From assembly GCF_010093815.1 (NCBI RefSeq), contig NW_022985564.1:62001-126000 (forward strand): a stretch of DNA of 64,000 nt, in the 5' to 3' direction. The notes beneath the pieces were generated by a model, which saw nothing but the letters and a program-made list of their open reading frames with translations, was not told the origin of the DNA and ran no database searches. The stretch comes from Pseudovirgaria hyperparasitica (Eukaryota; Ascomycota; Dothideomycetes; Acrospermales; Acrospermaceae). Of this stretch, positions 41,471 through 53,299 are shown piece after piece. Position numbers and translations under genes: made by a program. Numbering within the stretch: the first letter of the stretch is position 1; each line of letters starts with the position of its first letter.

Positions 41471-44400
41471 AAGTAAAATACAGGTAAAATACAAGAAAAC
41501 GACTAGTATTAAAAACAACCCTCCAAACCAAAAAAAATTGTGAAAGGTAATTATATCCGTTTTGTTTTGTTTTTTGTTTTGATTTATTTGCTGGGGGCCA
41601 AAGAAACCAACAACACCCCGGCGGTCCTTTTTTTTTTCTGTTGTGTGCACAACAACACCGGTGTTGAAAACTGAGATGGGTTTGGGGGGGGATATTCTGA
41701 AGATCTGGGTGGTTGAGGTAGTAGAGGTTCTGATGGATGTGCTGAGGTGCACTTTTATGTGCTTGATTGATTGATTGAGCCTGGGGATTGATATATATAT
41801 CACGACGAGACGAGCGTTTGGGAACTTGTTGGTGTTTGTTTGTTTTTTTCAATCAGTCATTTCTTCTAGTATGTATAAGTCAGATCGGGCCTTTGAATCT
41901 GCTGTTTCGTTCAGTTGTGATCCTGCCCGCTCTGGAGGAGGGAATTGGTTAGGGCTGAGGAATGGACCAGTGACTTCGCTGCTGGTGGTAAATGGGATGT
42001 AGTTATTTCGTCAGTCAGTCCGTTCGTTCGTTCGTTCTTTGTTCACTGCTGAGGAATTACTATGGGGGTGTGATGGCTGGGCAAAATGTCATGGTGCACC
42101 TAGCCCAACCATCACGCAAAGTCTACGCGTCAGGATTCCGTTCCTGCCTCGCTCTCGCCGTCTTCTTGTATACGAGCATCTCCGCGGATGTGTAGCGGTA
42201 GGAAATGATTTTGAGGGGGGGTGGCTCTGCTGAAGCTCTGCTCTGCTCTGCTTTAGGACGTAGCTGTGCTTCCGGAGTCACAGCAGACAGCACATGTCCG
42301 ATACATACATACTTAGAGCATCACCACGCGAAGGAAAAGCACACACACGCACACACACACACACACACACAAGGGCCGGCAATCAGAGATCCCGTTGCTG
42401 TCACTCACCAATTGCCACCGGGGATACAACTTCCATATCAGGTATCAGTGAGCATGAATCAGCGAGAGGCTCTCGGAGACGCGGGCAATTTTCCCAAGAT
42501 GGTCTCTTGCTGGGCAAGCGGGGAACTTGTGGGGATGGAGATATTTTCTTTTGAAGTCGCTCGTCGATCTCGTGGGGATGCCGGATTTTCCCATTTATTT
42601 TTGGGGAGGCTCGCTCGTCGATCACATCCATCTTGTCCGCGGATGGCTCCACTGGGGAGTTTCGTAAGTTGTGGGTAATTAGGTCGGGGAGTGAGTGGGA
42701 AGCGAAGGATGATGATATGCCTGTTGTGCAGCAGGGCTGCTGCCACGGCGAGGGCGAAAGGCGAGGCGGGTGGGGCAGAATGCAGCGGAACGGACATGAT
42801 GCAGTGCAGTAGAGTACAGTATGTTAAGCTGGGGCTGGGTCTGTCGGTGAGTTTCGACAAGCAGTGAAGATCGTGCAGGAGCAGTGCGTTTGAGCATGCG
42901 CGATGCGATCTGAGAGCACGAGGATATTAATAGCTGAAGGTTTGTGTTGATGAATAACAGTTAGGTTCCAGAACAATGATCAGGCAGGACACGTGCCAGA
43001 ATGAGCCGCATCCACATATCAGTCCGAATGCCATTGCTGCATATAGTATCCATGTAACCGTCTGGTCGGTCCCCAATGACGGGCTTGGGACAACAAAAAG
43101 GCTTTCCTGACCCACGTATAATGACAAGACTGATTTCCACACTGCAGCTGCAGGGGCGTGCGAAGGTGTAACTTTTGGTTCCCGAATAGGCAATGCTCCA
43201 GTACAAGGCTATGGATTGACCGCTTAGTTCTGCCAGATGTTGGGTGATAGTCCGACGTTTGACAGGGGGTCCCTGCTTGACGTTGCCGGGATCTTTTTAC
43301 CGAGTACGAGAGAGATTCGTTCGTACATGGTCCGGCAGCAGGCTTGAAGGCTAGAAATTGTAATCCGGTGCCAGCGGCATCGATACGAGCTGTCAAAAGT
43401 CAGATCGACATTCCTTAGCTATTCTTTGCAGTTCAAACATCATGTTGTGCTCAGTACGTTTGGCAATCTCACGACAGCTTGTAATAGGGGCTCTTCAGCC
43501 TTCTTGCCGATCTGCAGCGGAATCCGGGGAGTAATAACGGACCGCTGTACCATCAGGAAGTAAAGCCGGAAAAGCAAGTGGGTCATGGCATTGACGCATG
43601 GTCTGGACTGGGCGGTCGATTCAACGGTTTCGAATTATTCTTCTGAAGCACTTGGGACGGTTTGCTGTCTAACGATGGCAATTGCATGATTTATGGCTCT
43701 AGCCTGGGCCACCATGCCCTCGCGAGCAACAGGCACCATCGACACCGCTTCAGGAAAGAGGACCGCATGTACTATCAGAGGTCTGGTGACAGAATCAACG
43801 CATGAGTCTGCTGTACTACTGTGTAGACATTAACGCCCTGAAGCACGTGGGTCTGTACTGGTAAACTTTCCAAATGGTCACACAGTTCCACAGCATCCAT
43901 GAAGAAGCGAGTCCTGAAAGCGAAATGAAGAAGGATGCACAGAGCAATCGGAACATGACTTCCTTGCAATTGGCATGGATTAGACTTCTGCCTCGATCTT
44001 GACCAGTGGAAATGGTTAGCTGCTCCACGCTTCAAGATTTGACTGAAATGATGCGACGAACAGAGAGGATTTTTCGAAAAAGTGTGGATAGGCTTGGCAT
44101 GGCAGACAAGCACACGGGAGCATGCGCTGAAGGCCTAAGCTACTTTTCGAAGACTGTACGACTCGTGAAGTAGGAGAAGTCCCAAAGACTGGAATCTATC
44201 TGTCAGCATACGAGAATGGCCTTGAAGACGAATGGTAAGTGGCAGAAAGGGCAATGTTGACATAAGGATCGGTTGATCGCCATGGCACTGTTGGTGCGAG
44301 ATTTGTCAAGCATCCGCCTGTGGTGAACTTGGCAGACTTAAGATGGTATGTGTCCGTGCTCTTGAATGGCCATCCATTTGAAGAAGCACGCGCAAAAGCA

Positions 44401-45915
44401 GAATTGCTACTCTCTGCCTCGCATCAACACATGACTGATGGAAGTTGGCGATGTGTGGGCTCTTGGAATAGGCGCCGGGAACAGGGCGCAGATTGAGTCG
44501 CGACAGACGTCAAGCGAACGGCCACGACTTGCCCAGCAGCATCGTCAGACCCAGGCGAGTGGGAAGATGAGACAAGTGGCATAGGTTGTAGGCATTAAGC
44601 ATGCAGGCATAATGCAGGCGTCCCAGCAATCTGAGCAGGCAAATGGATGGTCGGCGGAGGCGAGCTGGCCAGTGGGCGTCACGACCGGTAGCCGCGAAGG
44701 TATGATTCGTCTGATGCTGGCCTTGTGGCTTCTTCACCACAACAACAAATCATATTATGGATGGATGCATAGTTGTGCAATCCCAGCATGCAGCAGATGC
44801 AGCAAGTTGATGCTGATTGTGTTGATGTATGTGACGAGGGTGTGGCGTTTGGCGTTTGGCGTTTTGTATCGTAGAGGTGGAGCGGTCAGTCGAGCCGGAG
44901 AGGCGTGAACTCTCTCTCTCTCTCTACGTACAGTTACAAGACTCAACGAATGACGGAGCTTCAATTTCCGGTGTTTCCAGCCGAGAGAGGCAAAGCCAGA
45001 TAGGATGGTCGGAGACAGAGAGCGAGGAATGGAGATGTTGAGAGGCTGGCGAGAAGACGAGAGTGTAGAGAGAGAATGAGAGATGAAGGCACGGCTGCAG
45101 GCTGCGGGCACAGGACAGGCTGCCCAGTGCAGCGGAGCGGACATGAGAAGCTAATTATGTATACTGTATTAGTATGTATTACATAGCTGGCGTTGGCGCT
45201 CGCACTGGCGCATACCAGCGTGTTGGTGCCAGTGGGGCTCTTTTGCCTGTAACTACATACCATTCTACGCCGCCCCGGGGCTGGGGAGTGATACTCAGAT
45301 ACCGTCGATTGTAGGGCTAAATGGCGCCCCCCCGATCCCCCGTCACTACTGCCTTTTAGCTGCCTTACTCCCCTCTCTCCGGCTGGCCCTCCCCCCCCCT
45401 GGTCGCCCGGCTCGCTTTGCCTGCTCAAACATACAGTCTCTATAAGGTTACCTTCCAGGTTAAACTATTACAACCGCTATCCCATGCCCATTCAATTATC
45501 CACTGCTCGCCCCCCTCCGCCTTTTCTGCTTCCCTTATTACCATCTCGACTTCTTCTTCTTCTTCTTCTTCTTCTTATCACCTCCTCGCCGCTCTTACGC
45601 CCTTTCGTCCCTGGTATTAATCTCTCTATATCTTGACACATGGAGCCGCCCAAGACCGTGTAACCGGATCTACACCCTTTCTCTGCCTCGCCCCCCCACC
45701 AAACTCATCGTTCGCTGCCCGGTCCTGAGGCTCGGTCTATAAGCACCCACTTCTCCCGGCGCGCTGGTATCGCGAGATCATCTGTCCCAGTGCTGTCAAC
45801 CCTAACCCATATCTGGTATTCATGGACCAGGAATCGCCTTCTAACAAGGACAAGTGATTGCAGTGTCCTGTCAATCCCCCCTAGGACAGCCCTGTTTACT
45901 ACCACACTGCACACA

Positions 45916-47151
45916 ATGTCTAACCAGCCTGCCTCCTCACCGGCTGCTGTCGATTCATCTACGGACAAGAGACGAAGCTTTGGCAGATATGTCAAGAGAT
46001 TGAGCTCCGTGTTGCGAAGAGGCAGCTCCAAGAATGCAATGCCTGGCTCGTCCTCAACTGCACAATCTGCTGCTGCGTCTGCTACACCGGTAACCACAAC
46101 TACGGCTGCTATAGCTCCAATTGCCGAGACAATGTATGCGCCCTCTGCTGTAGCCTCTCAAAAAGTCCAAGTTGCTGACATGCTCCATAGCGATGAGCTA
46201 CCAATACCACAGCCTCAGCTTGTATCAACCTCTGCCAGCCCGTCAACAGTCCCGGGAGCATATGCTAAGAGCGCGATTCAGCAAGAACGCGCACGCGCAC
46301 TCTTTGCGAAATACGGGTTGACGTTGGAGGCTCATGAATGGGTGGCTACAGCTACTACTACCCATGTCCAAAGAGTTGAGAAGCCAATTCGTATGCGCGT
46401 CCATCGAACGTGCCACAAATGCGAGACTTCATTTGGCTTGGACAGGTCGTGCAAGAACTGTGAACACCGGCGCTGCAAGAAGTGTCCTCGATACCCACCG
46501 AAGAAGGACCGGACAGATAGGCCAACGGAGATCGAAGATATCCAGATGCAGACGGCTGACGCTATCGGAGAACTGAAGAAACGACGAAAGAGTAGCACTC
46601 CATACTTGACAATCACGAGCAAGTCGGGCGGAGAACTGGTTTACGCTCCAACCCGACAGCGGATCCACCGAACGTGTCACAAATGTCACACTCACTTCCA
46701 GCCTGTCACCGCCGCAGTATGCCACCATTGCCAGCACTCGCGATGCACCAAATGTCCGAGAGAACCGGCAAAATCCAAGAAATGGCCCGAAGGCTACCCG
46801 GGAGACGCGCCATATGAAAGCTCGGAGGAAGAAATGCCCACCATAAATCGAACCTGGAAGAGGCCGCGGCAAAGGATTCGATGGACGTGCTGTTGCTGCG
46901 AAAGCCTCTTCACCACAGGTTCGAGGACTTGTACGTGCAGTCATGAGCGCTGTGAGACGTGCACACGACAACCGTAAGTGGCTGGATGATCAAAAATGGA
47001 TCTCAACAACCTCACAAAACTAACGAGCTGCAGTCCCAAAAAACCAAAAAAAGAGTTTGACCCAGAAATCGTCAAGTCGGTCGAAGAGAAGCTGGAACGC
47101 TTCAGAATCGAACGCACGGCAGGCACGACCTCTCTTCCATCTTTCACTTAA
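45916..47151 (+). CDS. Fungal protein with three repeated Cys modules (391 aa, 2 exons)
   Basis: Exons 45916-46973 and 47034-47151; intron GTAAGT...ACTAAC...CAG, 60 nt. The N-terminal 35 residues are basic (RRSFGRYVKRLSSVLRRGSS), followed by an Ala/Ser/Thr-rich disordered stretch. Three copies of a module follow at about 160, 247 and 318: RxHRTCHKCxTxF, a spacer of 4-7 residues, CxxCxHxRCxKCPRxP. The third copy is altered (RIRWTCCCCESLF...CTCSHERCETC). Each module has six Cys and one or two His, consistent with two zinc-binding knuckles. The C-terminal exon is charged (PKKPKKEFDPEIVKSVEEKL). I do not recognise a named family; similar Cys-module proteins exist in Pezizomycotina without known function. 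Nucleic-acid or protein binding is possible. The first ATG of the longer frame (45790) adds 42 hydrophobic/aromatic residues and is less likely. Confidence 0.75.
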
Positions 47152-48545
47152 ACCATATATTCTCTTTCCATCTAACGATCCACGACATGACGATTTTCTA
47201 CTCAAGATGTTTTTATCTATTCGAGACTCTTGTCACATATATCACCAGCGGTGCGATCTACCAAACTACAGCCAAATACCATACTATTATACGTGGTACA
47301 AGTCACATGCTCTAAACCTGATCCATTCCCACTTTCTCGTATTCCCGTCTGTCTTAATTAATTCCCTTCTAACCCCACGGTACCGAGTAAACCTTCTCTC
47401 GCGGTGCGGCATACGGGCATAGGGCTTGCCCAACCCGCCAAAGTGGACGCGTGAGGAAAGGCCCGAACTGTGCCGCAGTCATACAGCTCCTGGCGCAAGC
47501 CTCTACCAACTCTGACGCTAATTACCCAGCAATCTATTCCTGCAGCTCAGGCGCTCTCGCTGACCTATCGTGGCCCTCCTTGATCCCAGGGTTGGCGGTC
47601 CAGTCGGCGAGTCGGGACTGCAATATCGTATTCAATGGCCTCGTCAGCGGCGCCTATCGTACCAGCACACCTCATGATCGGTCCACGGTGGGGTTGGCTG
47701 GAATGACAGACATGCATGATGCAAGGTTTTGATCTTCTCGGATCGGCCGCCTGCTGGCTGGTCCTGTCATCCACATACACACATAACTCACCCACTCACA
47801 TGATCGAAGATTCGCAAAAAATGCAGTAATTATAATCCCGTTTCTGTCTTCTCTAGGGGGCTGGCTGGACTGCTTCACATCGATTGAGCAGGTCGTCTTA
47901 GCACACTGTATCTCTTCCTAGTCTGGCCTCCTTGTCGTCGTCGCACAAGAGCGCCCCCGGTCGTGTGTAGGTGTGTGTGTGCACAGCGCGTTTCCGGCTA
48001 CGTGGATTGGGGGTAATTATACACGTGGCCAGGAAACGCAGCGCTGGTATTTGTGTGGAGTGGAGCGGAGCTTTTGTGTTACTTGTAAGTCGCGTGGGAG
48101 CGTGTTGTACGGAGGCGGCAACGTGAGACATTTTTTTTTAGGTTTATTTTCTCTCGTGGCGAGCAGAGTAGCGTTGGTGATGGGGTTAATGAGAGAGAGA
48201 GAGAGAGTAGTCGGTAGATTATGGTGTGATGAGGTGTATAGATATAGAGAGTATTGTGTACTGTTATCAACTAGTGGAGTGTGTCTCCTCCCCCGTCTAC
48301 GCGCTTACCTAGACTCATGTTATGTTCCATGTCGATAATAGTCAATCCTGCGTCTTGCCTTCGCACACTCACCTTATTATCACTAATATATATACCATGC
48401 ATGCCTTGTCATACTACCTCCTCCCGCCTATACCTATACCTATACATCACATCACATCGCAATGTAATATAATAGATCCATGATCCCCGTCTGAATAGAA
48501 GCAACCAGGGCTACTAGGTCCTCCACGCTTCTAATACCTAATTAC

Positions 48546-48601
48546 TGCCTAGCTAGCTAGGTATACCCAGCTCTAATTATTACCTTGGCTAGCTAGCTAT
48601 G
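48546..48601. repeat. Imperfect inverted repeat, CTAGCTAG core
   Basis: GCCTAGCTAGCTAGGTATAC on the left and TTACCTTGGCTAGCTAGCTA on the right are near reverse complements around an AT-rich loop. Each arm is itself built on the palindrome CTAGCTAG. Confidence 0.6.
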
Positions 48602-48953
48602 AGTATGTATGTACAGTATGTATGCTGCTATATGACGAGCCATACGCCGTGCATGACGGGATATACGGATCTATGGCCGTGATGAGATCTACGCTGCTTG
48701 AGGCGGGGTGAGGCGCGTGGTGGTCTTGGATATACTTGCTTGGTAGTTGGACGGAGGACTTGGGTTCTGGGGATGGGTGTTTGATGGGGTTTGATGGGGT
48801 TTAGTGGGCTTTTTTATAGACTGTGTACGGACTTGTATATGTAATTCGTGCTTTATGTTAGACTGAATGCTTTCTGGTACTTTGCATAGCATCCTATATA
48901 GTATACTATACTATGATATACCATACCACACCATCCTAGACCTAATTCTATCC

Positions 48954-49025
48954 AGCCTCTATCCATCTAAATCCCAGCCTCTATCCATCTAAATCCCAGC
49001 CTCTATCCATCTAAATCCCAGCCCC
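48954..49025. repeat. 22-bp tandem repeat, three full copies
   Basis: AGCCTCTATCCATCTAAATC plus CC, starting at 48954, 48976 and 48998, with a partial fourth copy from 49020. The full copies are identical to each other, so expansion is recent. Confidence 0.9.
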
Positions 49026-52000
49026 TCTCCAAAGCCCAATCCATGTCCCTCCCAGTCCAAGTCCCAGTCCCAAGCAAAACCGCGCCAATCCCTCCCTCCC
49101 TTCCCAAAAAGTAGCACACCATACAACGAGTCATACATCTATCCCATACCCCATGATCCATGCAGCCTTGCCCAGCGCACGGTCCGCTGGAAAACAGCCC
49201 TTTTTTTCTTTTACTTTTCTTATTGTGGTTGTGTGATTCATCGTTGATTGTAGATAGATTTACGTGTGTGTGGGTGGGTGAGGTTGGGATGGGCATTGGG
49301 TGGATATATCCTCGTCCGCACTGTTCTGCAAAATTGTCTAATCATGGTGTGAGTTCAGGTTTAGGAGGTGTCTCGCTGGCTCGCTAATTAATAACTGGAG
49401 CGGGTAGAAGTTCGAGACCGGGATATCTCCGAAATGCTAAAGAAAACTAGAGTTCGTTTCCGATCTATGCCCGCCGCCGTCGCCGCCGCCGCCCGGGCTC
49501 GGCTCGGACAGATTGTGTGCTGGGTGCGTGCTGGGTGCGTGCTTGGGCTATGATGAAGTCTGCTATGCGCTATGTGTGCGCTGTGTGCTGTGCTGTGCGC
49601 TGTGCTGAGTGCTGTGCTGAGTGAGGCCTCTCCTACTCCTTCTCCTTCCTCCTTCCTCCTCCATTCTAGTAGTTATCTGTGCGTGGGGCTAGGTATCAGG
49701 TAGGAAGGAAGGAAGGAAGCCCGCCACTGAGCAGAGAGTGGGGTTTGGGGTGGGCTTACGCGCTTGTAGTGGTCGTGCGTGGGAGCCAGCCCCGACGACA
49801 CGCGCCGAGCCGTTCCGAAAGGAAGATGAGTTTTGGGGGGGGAGGGAGGTACGGAGGGGGTTCGTGTACGAGGTACGATTTTGGGGAGGTGTGTTGGTTT
49901 GAGGAGGGTTGGGTCTGGGTTGTGGCTTGGGCTTGGGCTTGCAAGGGCTTTGAGGGTGGAGGTGGAGGTGATTGGAAGGGGACCGGGCGGATGGAATGGG
50001 GAGATGAGTTGTTTGATGGTTTCTTGAGACTTGTGTGAGGCTGGATGGCGATGCTGGGCAGAAGCTCTAATTAGGGGCAAAGGGGAGGAGGGGGTCCGGG
50101 AGTTTCGTAGAGAGTGGTATTTTGAAATGTTTTGATTTCAAATGCTTCCTCGTCGTTTATGTTCGTGTTCGGGTCGCTGGTGTTGGGCGTTTTCTTGAGG
50201 GAGGATGGATGGGATATAGGAGACTGTTCACCCTATTATCGACAGAACAACGACGGCTGGTTACGAAAAATACCAGATTCCTCCCCTCCATTGTATTTGA
50301 AATCTATCGTGACTCAGCTTGGCGTTGGGCGAAACCTCCATATGGTCCCTTCAAAATAAGGTTTGCAGAGTGGATACCAGCTGCCCTCGAGATCGACACG
50401 ACACCCCCCAGCCTCGTTGCCCCTAATCAATTACCCCACGATACCACAACATGCTCTCATTAGCTCATGTGCCAGAAGTAAACTTTTTAGGCCAAATCAT
50501 CGGCTTGGGAAGTTTGGTCCGCCAACGACACGCCAGATTGCACCAAGGATGTATTCTTAGAATAATTAGGGTTCGAAGGTGCATGTCCATGTGTTGTAGA
50601 CAGGACGGACAGCTTCATTCTCGTGTTTCATTCCCCTGAAACCGTGCCCCTGGTCTTGGTAAGATGAGGTATTGAACCATGGAACCGAGGTTCGAGGCGC
50701 GTGCTGCACGCACGTATGAGTTTGATCGATCTGGCATGCTGTATAATTAGCACCAGTAGCAGGAGCCTCACAGCGAGACAATAGCGAGACAATGTTAGCA
50801 GAGCAGCTGCGTTTGATGTGGGTAAAGCACTTACAAGTGAAGAACCCTTGGTGTATGATACTGGAATCCCCAACAACACAAGCCTGGCCAGGGTGTGTGT
50901 TCATTCCTTTACTCATAGATACTCACCCAGCCCGCAAGCCCGGTCCAGTCTGGTCTGTTCTGCTGCATCCATCCATCCATCCATCCCACATCAAAAAAGG
51001 CACATCCCGCGAGAAAAGGACGAAATAAGCGGAACCCACCCGAGAAAGCTTCATGCAAATCGCTCCTGTCGCGTCGCGGTCGCGTGTAAGCGAGCAGCTG
51101 AGAGCCATATAATGGATCCATAGACAGCTGTCCGAACGTTCTACTAATTATGCCTCAAAAGGCAACATCGGCCCTTCCACCTGCCAGCGAGGCTCGAGAA
51201 GCCCATGCTCTGAGAACGTTGGCTTGCAGCACCAAAACACTGGACGTTTGGATGGATGGATGGGATCCAAGCTACAGTACACATGGTGTCGGGATGCTCC
51301 GCTCGGTATCCTCCGGAGCGGTTTGCTTTCGTTAGCAAAGCTTTTTTCTCTCGTCCGACCGCCGTTGAGATATTTAGTTGGGTGTACGCCACAATGACTG
51401 CTTTTGGGGCATCTCCCGGCCCCCGGCCGAGCGCCTTGCTGGCTACGATTCCTTCCACCGAAGCGCTTTGGAAGCCGGGAAGCCAGAGGATCGGTTCGAA
51501 TTTTCTTTTTTTTTTCTTTTCTTTTTCTTTCTTTCTTGGTCGAATTCATGCTCGATCCGGGGAAGGTCACGTTGTTGCAAGTCTAGGCTGAAACTGTGCC
51601 TGAGGCATGGATTATATGTTCACGACACACAAGAGAGATATACAGACAAGTCTGTTATATTATAATCACCGTGGACTCTTTGCGGGCGGCTTTGTCTACT
51701 GCACAGAGCCGGCTATAAACACGAATTCGTCTTAATATCCACTTGACTTATTTCGAGCCAATATAATCTCGTCCCAGAACGAACTTGAGCAACGGGGCCT
51801 GTATTATGCGCGGACGGGCAATTCCTACAAACAGGAGAATATGCTCCGGTAGTACATACAGGTAGATGAATGCGATTGTATCCAGAAGGCCGTACAAATA
51901 TCAGGTTGACACAGGACGGTCACTAGCACCAGCAATGCAGTTCATTCGCCTGGAAGAATCTATCTGAGAATGTCGATACCGCCCTTGATTACACTTGAAG

Positions 52001-52133
52001 TCACCTGTAGCACGTACGTTCTAGACGATAGCGCGACCCAATCCATGGTACGTTGACTGAGCCTTTATGTCTGAAACCATGGGACTGGCATTCCGGGTCT
52101 TCCGAACAAGGTTATAAGGAACGCACTGCTTCG

Positions 52134-52243
52134 CAGAAAATCTTTCTTTTTTCCTTTCTATATCCTACTCGCATACTGGAGCCCTTCACAGGAAATCTTT
52201 CTTTTTTCCTTTCTATATCCTACTCGCATGCTGGAGCCCTCCA
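52134..52243. repeat. 55-bp direct tandem duplication
   Basis: Two adjacent 55-bp copies (52134-52188, 52189-52243), each with CTTTCTTTTTTCCTTTCTAT and TATCCTACTCGCAT, differ at only about three positions. Confidence 0.9.
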
Positions 52244-53093
52244 CATATAAGCCTTGTCATGCTTTCTAGTTCAAAAACCTCGAATGTCCCCGGAACTCAT
52301 CTCTCACGCCTCGGTGACAATTCTTTTTTCTAAAACTTCCTTCGCGGTGTAGTGCACTCTCAGCAATGAGCGTAGCAAATGGTACAGACAGGGAGAAAGA
52401 GCTTCACATAAGGTCTTTCTTTCACTTGTGTCATGATGGGTTCAAGAACGTAGAGGTGTGTCAACTCCAGTACAATCTGAAATCTGACATCTGCATGACT
52501 TTTCCATTTGAATTTGGGAAACTGCTAACATTCAGACCATAGAGAGGCAGATGTCGTTAAATCTGAATCGAGCATCATGACTGCCTCTCTCGAGGTCGAA
52601 GCCATATTATCCACAGACCATGTCCTTACATATTCACATGCAACCTGCTGCCATATTGCTCCAAAGCTCCATAAATCCTCCGAGTCGACCCCGGAGCTGA
52701 CATATTGCCCCTTATTACACGACCTTCACATCCGATTCTCACACCCGACTGCCACACCCAACGTCAACACCGCAATGTCTTTTAGCTGCAGAGAGATCTG
52801 GCCTAGGAAGATCGATGCCTATAATAGTTATCAGGCGACAAGGCCCTCGTATCATAGCAACAAGAGATCAAGCATACCTCGGAGTGCGGCCGAACTTGCC
52901 AAATACGGTGCCATGCTTGCCCTCATGACCACATGAAGGTCCCGCTGGACGCACTGGAGGCATGTCAACTAAGTCCTTGGTAGCCAGGAATCTCAATCAA
53001 AACTTGAGTCCAACGAGCTGTAGACATACTGTCGGGCCTCTTTCATGCTTGTTCGACGAGCAGACAATCCCCAATGACAAGGAATCCTAATTG

Positions 53094-53299
53094 AACGGAA
53101 CTCCAACATTGACGGCTGTGTGTCGGTATTTGAAAGCCTTGATCGAGCCGGTGCTTCCCTCTTCGGTGAGGTATGCGTTCAACAGGAGGTAGGATATGAT
53201 CGTTGTACTGTAAGTCCCCCTCTCAATTAGTAAGGCGTATATATCATCGAGGATGAGGAATAACACTCACAATGAATGTGATGAGCTGCCTCATACATG
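53094..53299 (-). other. Weak candidate small spliced gene
   Basis: On the minus strand a TATAAAA sequence (about 53343-53349) precedes ATG AGG CAG CTC ATC ACA TTC ATT and a GTGAGT donor (53266). Downstream are a TTACTAAT branch-like site and two possible acceptors (ATTGAG or TTACAG). One frame after splicing reads ISYLLLNAYLTEEGSTG...AFKYRHTAVNVGVPFN-stop, which looks protein-like. However, the acceptor that gives this frame is too close to the branch site. It could be a gene remnant or chance. Confidence 0.2.

Larger units (their letters stand above)
40690..45915. other. 5.2-kb gene-poor region
   Basis: No conserved ORF. Contents seen: AATAAA poly(A)-type signal at 40901; (GT)n 40728-40755; CTTT repeat 40809-40828; GTAG repeat near 41000-41020; ACTT repeat 41277-41295; GGAA/GAAA tract 41390-41470; (AC)n 42343-42371; CT run 44910-44925; TTC run 45552-45576. 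ORFs on the minus strand at 42961-43396 and 43775-44113 reach 80-125 codons, some Cys-containing, but lack signal peptides, promoters and known motifs. 45430-45915 is C/T-rich with TATAAGG at 45441 and probably forms the leader of the next gene. Confidence 0.45.

Noticed and set aside
41283-41852. 189-codon minus-strand ORF
   Set aside because: Long Phe/Ser/Leu run is the complement of the GGAA repeat; no other support.
43019-43396. 125-codon minus-strand ORF with several Cys
   Set aside because: Overlapping frames of similar length occur on the same strand, with no signal peptide, intron or promoter; considered chance.
52577-52936. 119-codon plus-strand ORF
   Set aside because: No motif, no promoter, unremarkable composition; length is within chance for this region.
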